Below are positions 52,073 to 60,338 of a stretch of 64,000 nucleotides of DNA, in pieces. Position 1 is the stretch's first letter. Every line of letters begins with the position of its first letter. A program made the translations under genes and the position numbers. The notes under the pieces are model-generated. The model ran no database searches. It was not told the origin of the DNA and saw only the letters and a program-made list of their open reading frames with translations. Source of the DNA: Janthinobacterium rivuli (GTDB lineage Bacteria; Pseudomonadota; Gammaproteobacteria; Burkholderiales; Burkholderiaceae_D); assembly GCF_009208735.1 (NCBI RefSeq), contig NZ_WFLJ01000004.1, positions 1 to 64,000 of the forward strand, given 5' to 3'.

Positions 52073-53644
52073 ATGAAAAAATGCAGCAACCCGGAGCACC
52101 CGCACTGTACGTTCTGGGTCTTGCCTGGGGAAACAGTCTGCGCGGGCAACCACCCGCAAGCGATGCCTGTCCCCAGCAGCTACGACCTGTTGACCGCACT
52201 GCGCAGCGCCCGTTCCGAGCCATCGGCAACGGCGCTTTCGCACGCCCCGGCCCATGACGCTGTCGTTCACGCCGCGAGCGGCCCAGTACCGGTCTCCGCC
52301 GCGCCTGCGGCGTTCACGCCAGCCCCAGTCGCCGCGCCAGCGGTGCCCCCGGCCTACCAGCCGGTACAAGCCCATCTGCATATCAGCGGCTTCGATCCCC
52401 GCGCGGCGGGCGGACGGCAAACCCTGAAAATGGAATTGCGCGGCATGAGCGCCGCCTGCGCGCCGCAGCTGACCTTGCGTCTGCGCTCGGACCTGATCCC
52501 GCGCGGTGCTGTCCAGCATGATTTCGTGCGCACCACACGCGGCGACTGGCGTCCCGTGTTTGTCGAGTTTTCCTCACGCAACAAGGAACACGGGCAATAT
52601 CAGATCGACGTCGAAGTGCGCAGCCATGTCGATGGCGCCGTGGCGCAAAAATGGGTATGCACCTTCGTCATCCTCGTGCCGCGCCGCGACGCCACCCTGA
52701 CGGAAATCCACCAGATCTTCCTCAGCACGCATAAAAACGTGCGCGTGATGGCCGACGACGCCTCGATCGCCCGCGTGACGGGCGGCGACGGCTGCAACCT
52801 CGACGTGACGGCGCGCAATGCCGGCATTGCCCACGTGGATTTGTCCGCGCCGCAAGGCAAGATCGACATGGGCTTTACCACCATCGCCTGGGATGAGGAG
52901 TTGATCGAAGTCGACCTGCCCGCCGGCAGCCACTGCCATCCGCACCCGAGCCAGGCCGCCTGCCTCGTCAACGCGGCGCCGGAAGCGGGCGAACAGCGCC
53001 AGATCCGCCTGTTCGCGCTGGAAGAATGCATGCTGGGCCGTTTCGAACTGGTGGACCCGGAAGCCGACGTGCTGCTCAGCCATTTCAGCCCCGACGGCCA
53101 GGACAACAATGGCTTGACGCGCCGCCTGTCAGGCCGCCATGCCATCATCCGGCGCGGCCAGCAAGGCTTTGAAATCGAGGATGTGTCGCGCTACGGCGTG
53201 CTGCTGGACGGCGTGTGGCCCGGCAAGCACAAGCCCGTCGCCCTGCGTCTGGGCATGCGCATCGAATTGTCCGCCAGCATCAAGGGCATCGTCGTGCTCA
53301 GCGTCACGGCCCTGCTCGCGCATGGCGTGATCCTGCACCGCATCGACCATGGCGCCCGCGCCGAGTGTTTTTACCTGCTGCTGCCCGAGGCCCAGCCTGC
53401 ACCGGCCAGCCACCTGGCCACGCCGCAGGCCAGTTGCCTGCCCGTGCTGTTCCACCGCCATGGCGGTTTCTGGCACCTGGACACCGCCAGCGGCAAGGAA
53501 ACCGCGCTGGCGCCCGCCACCGCGCTCGACAAGCTCAGCGGCTTCGCGCGGCACAAGCGCTTCGCCAGCGAACCGTATCCGGAATGCTGGATCATCCGCA
53601 CCGAAGGCGCGGCGCTGTGCGACAGCAGCGCGCTGACAGCATAG
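52073..53644 (+). CDS. FHA-domain protein with N-terminal zinc ribbon
   Basis: A 523-residue protein. Residues 3-25 look like a zinc ribbon (MKKCSNPEHPHCTFW and VLPGETVCAGNHPQ). A Pro/Ala linker covers about 30-105. A beta-rich middle runs to about 310. An FHA phosphothreonine-binding domain (about 315-395) shows LGRFELVDPE, LSGRHAIIRRG and IEDVSRYGVLLDG with the usual Arg, Ser-Arg-His and Asn-like positions. It would read phosphothreonine signals made by the kinase at 60339-62651 and erased by the PP2C at 50382-51332. ATG 52073 starts the zinc ribbon; the frame extends further upstream but is not protein-like. Confidence 0.78.
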   Translation: MKKCSNPEHPHCTFWVLPGETVCAGNHPQAMPVPSSYDLLTALRSARSEPSATALSHAPAHDAVVHAASGPVPVSAAPAAFTPAPVAAPAVPPAYQPVQAHLHISGFDPRAAGGRQTLKMELRGMSAACAPQLTLRLRSDLIPRGAVQHDFVRTTRGDWRPVFVEFSSRNKEHGQYQIDVEVRSHVDGAVAQKWVCTFVILVPRRDATLTEIHQIFLSTHKNVRVMADDASIARVTGGDGCNLDVTARNAGIAHVDLSAPQGKIDMGFTTIAWDEELIEVDLPAGSHCHPHPSQAACLVNAAPEAGEQRQIRLFALEECMLGRFELVDPEADVLLSHFSPDGQDNNGLTRRLSGRHAIIRRGQQGFEIEDVSRYGVLLDGVWPGKHKPVALRLGMRIELSASIKGIVVLSVTALLAHGVILHRIDHGARAECFYLLLPEAQPAPASHLATPQASCLPVLFHRHGGFWHLDTASGKETALAPATALDKLSGFARHKRFASEPYPECWIIRTEGAALCDSSALTA

Positions 53645-53751
53645 CAATCCCCCCATACGCCAGCGTCTGAAAAATGGTCAGAGCAAGGCGCGCTGCCGAA
53701 GACAGTAGGCATGTACGGCGAGGCGGTGCGACGCAGCTATGGCTTCGGACG

Positions 53752-53856
53752 CTAGCGCGGTATCAGCACGAGAAAAATCATCGACAGGCCCAGAATAAAC
53801 ACCGCTTCCAGCGTAAACACGATGGCCGGTATCTGCAATTCGCGCGGGATTTTCAT
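53752..53856 (-). CDS. 34-residue single-helix membrane protein
   Basis: A very short gene encoding MKIPRELQIPAIVFTLEAVF followed by ILGLSMIFLVLIPR. One membrane helix (about residues 10-32) with a basic N-terminus. GAGG lies seven bases before ATG 53856 and the stop is TAG. Looks like a genuine small membrane protein of the respiratory-subunit or toxin size class; nothing nearby names its partner. It lies in an otherwise gene-free stretch (53657-54113). Confidence 0.5.
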   Translation of the reverse strand: MKIPRELQIPAIVFTLEAVFILGLSMIFLVLIPR

Positions 53857-54113
53857 GGCGACACCTCTTCAAAACGTGGGACTGCCTTCAGCATAGCGCG
53901 CCGTGCGCCAATTGCATTATCAGCCGCACAATAGACTTGACCGCCCGGCATGACCTGCCGCGTTCGCCGTCCTGGCCTGCGCGACACACAATTTAACAAT
54001 TTAATGGCAGATATTCTGCAAATAGCACCCCTCCACGCCCATCAATACTGTATATTCATCCAGTTAATATCCCCCGGCATTTCACACAACGCCAGCATGG
54101 CGTTTTACATTTT

Positions 54114-54716
54114 ATGGCTTCCAATAAAGCGCATCATGCGACCGGTTGGGCTGCCGGCGTGATCGCCGCGGCCCTGGTCGCGCACGCCGGCGCCGGTGGC
54201 CCCTATCAAGTGCTGAGCATGCTCGCCTTTGTCATGGGCGCGCTGGGCGGCACGGCGCCGGACTGGCTGGAAGTGGCCTGGTGGGCGCGCACGCACCGGC
54301 TGTGGATCACGCACCGCACGTGGACGCACTGGGGCCTGGCCTGGATCGCCCTGCTCGTCTATACCTATGTGCAGTTGCCGCACCACCTGTGGGCGCCGCC
54401 CCTGTTCGGCTTTGCCGCCGGCGGCATCATGCATTTGCTGGCAGACTGGCCCAATCCGCTGGGCGTGCCGTGGATCTTCCGCCGCCACTCGCTGCGCTGG
54501 TGGAAAAGCGGCCGCCACGACATCATCGTCATCATCGCCGCCTGGCTGGCCGCCACCGTCGTGGCCGATCACGTGTTTTTTGACGGCATCCACCTGCGGC
54601 GCACCGTGCTGGCGTTGGACGGCTTGCTGCACTGGTCCGCCACCGCCCTGCAGCAAGCCTGGGCGGATCTGCAACAGTGGCAGGAGCGCTGGCGCCTGGG
54701 AGCCCACGCCAATTGA
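54114..54716 (+). CDS. YdjM/YbcI-family (LexA-regulated hydrolase-like) membrane protein
   Basis: A 200-residue protein of the PF04307 type, inner-membrane proteins related to putative metal-dependent hydrolases. His/Asp clusters of the family: NKAHHATGW at the start, GTAPDWLEV, ITHRTWTHWGLAW and GGIMHLLADWPNPLG. Four to five membrane helices are interleaved. No Shine-Dalgarno is visible; a hairpin (54088-54104) lies just before the start. E. coli ydjM is LexA-controlled, but no LexA box was seen here. The gene precedes the Fur box of the next operon. Confidence 0.75.
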   Translation: MASNKAHHATGWAAGVIAAALVAHAGAGGPYQVLSMLAFVMGALGGTAPDWLEVAWWARTHRLWITHRTWTHWGLAWIALLVYTYVQLPHHLWAPPLFGFAAGGIMHLLADWPNPLGVPWIFRRHSLRWWKSGRHDIIVIIAAWLAATVVADHVFFDGIHLRRTVLALDGLLHWSATALQQAWADLQQWQERWRLGAHAN

Positions 54717-54735
54717 CCCGGCGGCGTGGCAATGT

Positions 54736-54754
54736 GATAATGAGTATCATTCTC
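54736..54754 (+). promoter_or_regulatory. Fur box
   Basis: GATAATGAGTATCATTCTC, close to the consensus GATAATGATAATCATTATC (16 of 19 by eye). It sits about 70 bases before the sigma factor start and indicates iron repression of the whole sigma/anti-sigma/receptor set. Confidence 0.85.
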
Positions 54755-54820
54755 AAACAGCCCAGCCAGCCGGCACCGCGTGTTCCGTCAGCCCAGCCCT
54801 TCCCTTGCCTGGAGAACGCA

Positions 54821-55330
54821 GTGAGCACCGTCAGTCCCGTCCATGCCAACCACCTGAGCACCCTGTACAGCGAGCACCACGGCTGGCTGTATGGCTGGCT
54901 GCGCGGCAAGCTGGGCAACCGCGCCGAAGCGGCCGACCTGGCGCAGGACACCTTTTTGCGCCTGCTGGGCAAGCGCGAGGCGGCACCGCTGCGCGAGCCG
55001 CGCGGCTACCTGGCGACCATCGCGCGCGGCTTGCTGATCGACCGCTACCGGCGCCAGGCGCTGGAACAGGCCTACATGGAAGCGCTGGCGCAGCAAGCCG
55101 AGCCAGTATCGGCGTGCGCCGAAACGCATGCCATCATCATCGAAACCCTGCTCGCCATCGACCGCCTGCTCGATAGGCTGGGCGCGCGCACGCGGGCCAT
55201 CTTCCTGCTGGCGCAAATCGAGGAGCTCAGTCATGCGGACATCAGCCAGCGCCTCGGCGTCTCGCTGCCAACGGTGAAAAAACACCTGGTGCGCGCCTAC
55301 ACGGAATGCCTGATGCTGGCGGCCACATGA
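54821..55330 (+). CDS. FecI-type ECF sigma factor
   Basis: A 169-residue ECF sigma factor of the iron group. Region 2: LYSEHHGWLYGWLRGKLGNR then AEAADLAQDTFLRLL. Region 4: LLAQIEELSHADISQRLGV then SLPTVKKHLVRAYTECL. The start is a GTG at 54821 (STVSPVHANHL) with GGAG upstream; an in-frame ATG at 54740 lies inside the Fur box and would add a non-family N-terminus. It should be released by the FecR-type protein when the receptor binds its ferric siderophore. Confidence 0.88.
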   Translation: MSTVSPVHANHLSTLYSEHHGWLYGWLRGKLGNRAEAADLAQDTFLRLLGKREAAPLREPRGYLATIARGLLIDRYRRQALEQAYMEALAQQAEPVSACAETHAIIIETLLAIDRLLDRLGARTRAIFLLAQIEELSHADISQRLGVSLPTVKKHLVRAYTECLMLAAT

Positions 55331-56295
55331 TGTCCGGCACGATAACCGCTTCCACGCCCATCGCCCGCAAGGTGCTGGCCGCCGCCGCCCACTGGCACGT
55401 GGAACTCCAGGGCGGCAGCGCCGACCCGGCCGCCCTGCAGGCCTGGCGCGACGCCAGCGCCGAGCATGAACGGGCCTGGGAGCTGCTGCAACGCATGGAT
55501 GGCCAGCTGGCCGCGCTGCAGCCCGCGCTGGCCCTGCCCACGCTGCAGGCGGCGCAGCAGCGCCGGCGCGCGGCCGCCAGGATACTCGCCCTGCTGGTGG
55601 CGGCCGGCGGCGGCATCGCGCTGGGCCAGGCGGGCCTGCAGTCCGGCCCATGGCAAGCCCTGACGGCGTCCTTGCGCACGGCGCCGGGCCAGCGCCGCCA
55701 CCTCACCTTGGCCGATGACGGGCGCCTGGAGGTCAATACGGATAGCGCGCTGGACGTCGCTTACAGCGCCACGCAGCGCCGTATCCGCCTGCACCATGGC
55801 GAAATCATGATCACGACGGCGCCCGATCCGCGCCCCTTCCTCGTCGACACGCCGCACGGGGTGATCCGCGCGCTGGGCACGCGCTTCGGCATACGCTGCG
55901 ACGACGATGGCGGCACCGTCAGCGTCTTCGAGCACGCCGTGGAAGTGCGCTGCGCGGCGCGACCGGATGCCGTGCGCCGCCTGGAAGCGGGACAGCAGCT
56001 GCGCTTCGGTGCCACTGGCGCGGATGACGTGGAAGCCATGCCGGCGCATCAGGACAGCTGGCTGCGCGGCATGCTGGTGGCCGCCGACTGGCCGCTGCAA
56101 CAGCTGGTGGCGGAGCTGGCGCGCTACCGGCGCGGGCGTCTCGTCTGCGACGCCCGCGTGGCGCGGCGCCCCGTCACGGGCACCTACCGCCTTGACGATA
56201 TCGACGCCGTGCTGGAAAGCCTGTGCGCCTCGCACGGGCTGCAAGTGACGTACTTCACGCGCTACTGGGCCACGCTGGCGGCCCGGCCGGCATAA
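55327..56295 (+). CDS. FecR-type anti-sigma factor
   Basis: A 322-residue FecR-family protein: N-terminal DUF4880 region (AAAHWHVELQGGSADPAALQ, AWRDASAEHERAWELLQ), one membrane helix (about residues 87-103, AARILALLVAAGGGIA), then the periplasmic FecR domain (HLTLADDGRLEVNTDSALDV and FLVDTPHGVIRALGTRFGIR) and a secretin/TonB-like short end (VARRPVTGTYRLDDIDAVLE). It holds the sigma factor and passes on the signal from the receptor. The start overlaps the sigma stop (ATGATG). Confidence 0.9.
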   Translation: MMSGTITASTPIARKVLAAAAHWHVELQGGSADPAALQAWRDASAEHERAWELLQRMDGQLAALQPALALPTLQAAQQRRRAAARILALLVAAGGGIALGQAGLQSGPWQALTASLRTAPGQRRHLTLADDGRLEVNTDSALDVAYSATQRRIRLHHGEIMITTAPDPRPFLVDTPHGVIRALGTRFGIRCDDDGGTVSVFEHAVEVRCAARPDAVRRLEAGQQLRFGATGADDVEAMPAHQDSWLRGMLVAADWPLQQLVAELARYRRGRLVCDARVARRPVTGTYRLDDIDAVLESLCASHGLQVTYFTRYWATLAARPA

Positions 56296-56410
56296 TTATT
56301 TTCCGTTTTTTTGCGCCAGGGGTTGGTGTTTTGATGCGCTGCTTCGGCTTGACAAGTAAGAAGCCGATTCATTGGCCATTTTCTTATCCCTTAGAGCAGA
56401 AAGACCGAGC

Positions 56411-58888
56411 ATGCAGCTGACCACCCCCGTCCTCCATCCCGCCGCGCGCGCCATCCGCCTGGCCATCCTCGCCATGGCGTGCGCCGCCCCCGCCGCCTTC
56501 ATCGCCGCGCCCGCGCTGGCACAAGGGCAGGCTGCCGCCACGGCGCAGCAAGCCTACGCCGTGTCAGCCGGCCCGCTGGCCACCACGCTGAACGATTTTG
56601 CCGTCGCCGCCGGCGTCAGCCTGTCGACCGATCCCGCGCAGACGCGCGGCCTGCGCTCGCCCGGCGTGCGCGGCAGCCACACTGTGGCGCAGGGTTTCGC
56701 CCAGGTGCTGGCCGGCAGCGGCCTGGAAGCCGTGCAACTGCCGAACGGCGCCTACGTGCTGCGCCATGCGGTGCCCTCCTCCGCGTCGGCGGCCGGCGTG
56801 GAAAAGACCATGGCGCCCGTGACGGTCAGCGCCAGCATGGAGCGCGACCCCGTCAGTGAACACAGCAACTCGTACGCGGCGCGTGCCGTCACCGTCGGCA
56901 AGGGCGTGCAAACCCTGCGCGAGATTCCCCAGTCCGTCAGCGTCGTCACGCGCCAGAAAATGGACGACCAGAACCTCAACACCATCGACGCCGTGCTGGC
57001 CAACACCACCGGCATCACCATGTACGACAGCCCCATGGGCGGGCGCTATGTGTATTCGCGCGGCTTCATGGTGGAAACCTACCAGTTCGACGGCGTCAAC
57101 CGCGCCATGTACTACCCGCAGGCGAACAGCTTTACCAGCAATACGGCCATGCTGGACCGGGTGGAAATCGTGCGCGGCGCCACGGGACTGCTGCAGGGCA
57201 CGGGTTCGCCCGGCGCCGCCATCAACATGGTGCGCAAGCGCCCGCTGGCGGAAAAGCAGGTGCAACTGGCGCTGGGCGCGGGCCGCTGGAACGACGTGCG
57301 CGGCGAAGTCGATGTCACCGGTCCTTTGACCGAATCGGGCAGCATCCGCGGCCGCGCCGTGGCCGCGCATGAGCAGCGCGATTATTTTTATGACGTGGCC
57401 GACAGCCGCACGGACGTGCTGTACGGCGTGCTGGAATTCGACCTGGCGCCGGGCAGCAAGCTGACGACGGGCGCCAGCTACGAGAAACTGCACTCGACGC
57501 CGTTCTTTTCCGGCATGCCCCGCTACCTCGATGGCGGCGACCCGAAGCTGCCCCGCTCGACCTACCTGGGCGCCGACTGGAACCGCTGGAACAGCCGCCA
57601 GACGGCCGTCTTCGCCGAATTCGAGCACCGCTTCGACGCCGACTGGTCGCTCAAGGCCAGCGCCAACTACACGCGCGAGCGGCATGACGTGAAATACATG
57701 TTCAGCCAGGGCGCGATCAACCCCGCTACCCTGGCCGGCATGATGATGTATGGCGGCGTGTTCGACTATGGCACCACCAACAAGGGCATCGACCTGTCGC
57801 TCGATGGCAAATTCAACGCCTTCGGCCGCCGCCACGGTTTCAGCGCCGGTGTCAGCACCAACCGCCTGGAAAGCGACAGCGATTTCAGCCTGGCCCTGCT
57901 ACAGCAGCCGAACAAGCCGCTGCAACCGAACCACGGCGTGGCCGAGCCGAGCGACGCCTGGTTCCGCGAACACAGCTACCGGGGCGACCCCAGTGTGACG
58001 AAGATGACGCAGACGGGCGCCTACGGCGTGGCCCGCTTCAGCGTCAGCGATCCGCTCACCGTGGTGGCGGGCGCACGTGTGTCAAACTACAAATGGAGCA
58101 GCGTGTACCGCGACACGGGCGAGGTGTATATCGATCCGTACCGCGAAAACGGCGTCGTCACGCCATATGGCGGCGTCATTTACGCGTTTGACAAGCGCTG
58201 GTCCGGCTACGCCAGCGTGTCCGACATCTTCCAGCCGCAAAACCAGCGCACGGCCGACGGCGCCCTGCTCGACCCGCTCAAGGGCCGCAACCTGGAAGTG
58301 GGCGTAAAAGGGGAACTGTTCGACGGCAAGGTCAATACCTCGCTGGCGCTGTTCCGCATCGAGCAGCGCAACCGCGCGGAGCTCGACCTGGCCAATACCT
58401 GCTCCAGCGGCACGGAGTGCTATTTCTCGGCGGGCAAGGTACGCAGCGAAGGGATCGATGCGGAAATCAGCGGCGAAGTGGCGCCGGGCTGGCAGCTGTT
58501 CGCCGGCTACACCTTGAACAACTTCAAATACCTGGAGCAGACCTCGAACGCGGGCGTGATGTTCGCCAGCACCTACTCGCCGCGCCACATGCTGCGCGCG
58601 TGGAGCGACTATCGCCTGTCCGGCGCCTTGCGGAAGTGGAGCGTGGGCGGCGGCGTGAACTTCCAGACGGAGAGCTCGCGCATCACGCGCGACGTGACCG
58701 TGGCGCAAGGCGCGTATGCCTTGTGGAGCGCGCGCGCCGCGTACCAGATCGATCGCAACTGGACGGCGGCGCTGTCCGTGACGAACTTGCTCGACAAGCG
58801 CTACTATCAGACGGTGGGCGCACCGGCCTGGGGCAATTTCTATGGCGAGCCGCGCAAGGCCGCATTGACCCTGCGCGCGCGCTTCTGA
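56411..58888 (+). CDS. TonB-dependent siderophore receptor with STN signalling domain
   Basis: An 825-residue outer-membrane receptor: signal peptide to about AAPALAQG (residue 39), an STN domain (about residues 50-105, GPLATTLNDFAVAAGVSLST), a plug domain (TLREIPQSVSVVTRQKMDDQ, GFMVETYQFDGVNR, RGATGLLQGTGSPGAAINMV) and a 22-strand-type barrel ending in LTLRARF (final Phe). The STN domain fits signal transfer to the FecR/FecI pair directly upstream. Similar to FpvA/FhuE/FoxA receptors for hydroxamate siderophores; the ligand cannot be told. Confidence 0.92.
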   Translation: MQLTTPVLHPAARAIRLAILAMACAAPAAFIAAPALAQGQAAATAQQAYAVSAGPLATTLNDFAVAAGVSLSTDPAQTRGLRSPGVRGSHTVAQGFAQVLAGSGLEAVQLPNGAYVLRHAVPSSASAAGVEKTMAPVTVSASMERDPVSEHSNSYAARAVTVGKGVQTLREIPQSVSVVTRQKMDDQNLNTIDAVLANTTGITMYDSPMGGRYVYSRGFMVETYQFDGVNRAMYYPQANSFTSNTAMLDRVEIVRGATGLLQGTGSPGAAINMVRKRPLAEKQVQLALGAGRWNDVRGEVDVTGPLTESGSIRGRAVAAHEQRDYFYDVADSRTDVLYGVLEFDLAPGSKLTTGASYEKLHSTPFFSGMPRYLDGGDPKLPRSTYLGADWNRWNSRQTAVFAEFEHRFDADWSLKASANYTRERHDVKYMFSQGAINPATLAGMMMYGGVFDYGTTNKGIDLSLDGKFNAFGRRHGFSAGVSTNRLESDSDFSLALLQQPNKPLQPNHGVAEPSDAWFREHSYRGDPSVTKMTQTGAYGVARFSVSDPLTVVAGARVSNYKWSSVYRDTGEVYIDPYRENGVVTPYGGVIYAFDKRWSGYASVSDIFQPQNQRTADGALLDPLKGRNLEVGVKGELFDGKVNTSLALFRIEQRNRAELDLANTCSSGTECYFSAGKVRSEGIDAEISGEVAPGWQLFAGYTLNNFKYLEQTSNAGVMFASTYSPRHMLRAWSDYRLSGALRKWSVGGGVNFQTESSRITRDVTVAQGAYALWSARAAYQIDRNWTAALSVTNLLDKRYYQTVGAPAWGNFYGEPRKAALTLRARF

Positions 58889-58894
58889 ACGCTA

Positions 58895-59782
58895 TCAGGT
58901 CGCCGGGCGCAGGGGCGCCTTCGGCAACGGGATGAATTCCGTCTCGCCCGGCACCTGTCCCATGCGCTGGGCGCTCCAGTCGTCGGCCGCCTGCGACAAG
59001 CGCTCCTTGCTCGACGAGACGAAATTCCAGAACAGGAAGCGGTGGCCGTCCAGCGGCTCGCCGCCGATGACGACGAACTGCACCGGCGCGCCTCCCGCCG
59101 TCACGACAGGCACGGCGCCCGCCTCGATCAAGGCCATGGTGTGCGGCGCGAGTGCCACGCCGTCGAGCAGCACTTCCCCGCTGATCGGGTAGATCGCCGC
59201 TTCCGCCGGCAAGCCCTCCAGTCGCAGCTCTTTACCTGCTTCCAGCGCCACGTCCAGGTACAGCGTCTGCATGTAGGTGCGCACGGGCGAGGTCTGGCCA
59301 AACGCCGTGCCGATTAACACTTTCACCACGGCGCCATCGAGCGGCACGGCGGGAATGTCGGCTTGCGGCGTGTGCGTGAAACTCGGCTCGTCCTCTTCAT
59401 GCGCCTTCGGCAGCGCGGCCCACAGCTGCAGGCCGTGCGTGCGGTGCGGCTGGCCCGCCAGGTCGTGCGGCGTGCGCTCGGAATGCACGATGCCGCGTCC
59501 GGCCGTCATCCAGTTGATGGCGCCCGGCTCGATGCGCTGGTACGAACCGATGCTGTCGCGGTGGTCGATCGCGCCCTCGAACAGATAGGTGACGGTGGCC
59601 AGGCCGATATGCGGATGGGGGCGCACGTCGTGGTTGGCGTCGGGCGCCACGTCGATGGGACCGAAGTGGTCGAAGAAAATGAAGGGGCCGACGGCCTGTT
59701 TTGCCGCGGCAGGCAGCAAACGCCGCACGACGAAGCCGCCGCCCAGGTCCTTCTCGTGGCTTTTCAGGATGGACGCGCTCAT
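58895..59782 (-). CDS. Pirin-family protein
   Basis: A 295-residue bicupin of the pirin family. Metal ligands: FDHFGP, RPHPHIGLATVTYLFEG (two His), NWMTAGRGIVHSERTP (His, Glu) in the N-terminal cupin. Bacterial pirins include quercetin 2,3-dioxygenases and metabolic regulators (of pyruvate dehydrogenase, for instance); which applies here is open. ATG 59782 overlaps the stop of the upstream OsmC gene (ATGA at 59779-59782). A longer frame upstream is in the OsmC gene's other phase and is not real. Confidence 0.88.
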   Translation of the reverse strand: MSASILKSHEKDLGGGFVVRRLLPAAAKQAVGPFIFFDHFGPIDVAPDANHDVRPHPHIGLATVTYLFEGAIDHRDSIGSYQRIEPGAINWMTAGRGIVHSERTPHDLAGQPHRTHGLQLWAALPKAHEEDEPSFTHTPQADIPAVPLDGAVVKVLIGTAFGQTSPVRTYMQTLYLDVALEAGKELRLEGLPAEAAIYPISGEVLLDGVALAPHTMALIEAGAVPVVTAGGAPVQFVVIGGEPLDGHRFLFWNFVSSSKERLSQAADDWSAQRMGQVPGETEFIPLPKAPLRPAT

Positions 59783-60177
59783 GCCAGCACCGTCGTGATT
59801 TCCGTGGTGACGGCCGTCATCAGCTTGTGGATCGGGCATTTGCCGGCCACGGCCAGCAATTCCTGGCGCTGCGCATCCGTCAGCTCGCCCGTCAGGTGCA
59901 GGGTGGCGGCCAGGCGGTAGACGCCCTTGCGCTCTTCGCCGGCATCGCGCTCGGTCGACACTTCCACGTGCTCCAGCGGGATGCCCTTGTGTCTGGCGTA
60001 CCAGACGACGGTGAGCGCCTTGCAGGCGGACAGGGCGGCGTCGTACAGGTCGTGCGGCGACGGGCCGGCGTCGCCGCCGCCCTCCTCCACCGAGGCGTCG
60101 GCGGAAATGATGTGATCGCGCACGTGCACGATGTGGCGCATGGGTTGCGACTGGTCGCGGATGGCTTTGATGGTCAT
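59779..60177 (-). CDS. OsmC-family peroxidase-like protein
   Basis: A 132-residue OsmC/Ohr-family protein: MRHIVHVRDHIISADASVEE, then GGDAGPSPHDLYDAALSACK with the first active Cys, and AVAGKCPIHKLMTA with the second. The two cysteines reduce organic or fatty acid hydroperoxides via a lipoyl or thiol donor. It overlaps the pirin gene by four bases and the two form a two-gene unit; both are often found in oxidative-stress contexts. Confidence 0.9.
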   Translation of the reverse strand: MTIKAIRDQSQPMRHIVHVRDHIISADASVEEGGGDAGPSPHDLYDAALSACKALTVVWYARHKGIPLEHVEVSTERDAGEERKGVYRLAATLHLTGELTDAQRQELLAVAGKCPIHKLMTAVTTEITTVLA

Positions 60178-60338
60178 GGCGTTCCTTGGTGCGTTTGGAA
60201 AGCCACAATTTACACCGTTTGCCCGCCCGGCGCAGCCCGCGCCCCTGCTACCTGGTCATTTGATACGGAACAGGGCGTCGACCGCCTGCGTCATCATCAG
60301 ACCAGGACGATCGATTTGGCCATCTCGTCGTAGCCGCC

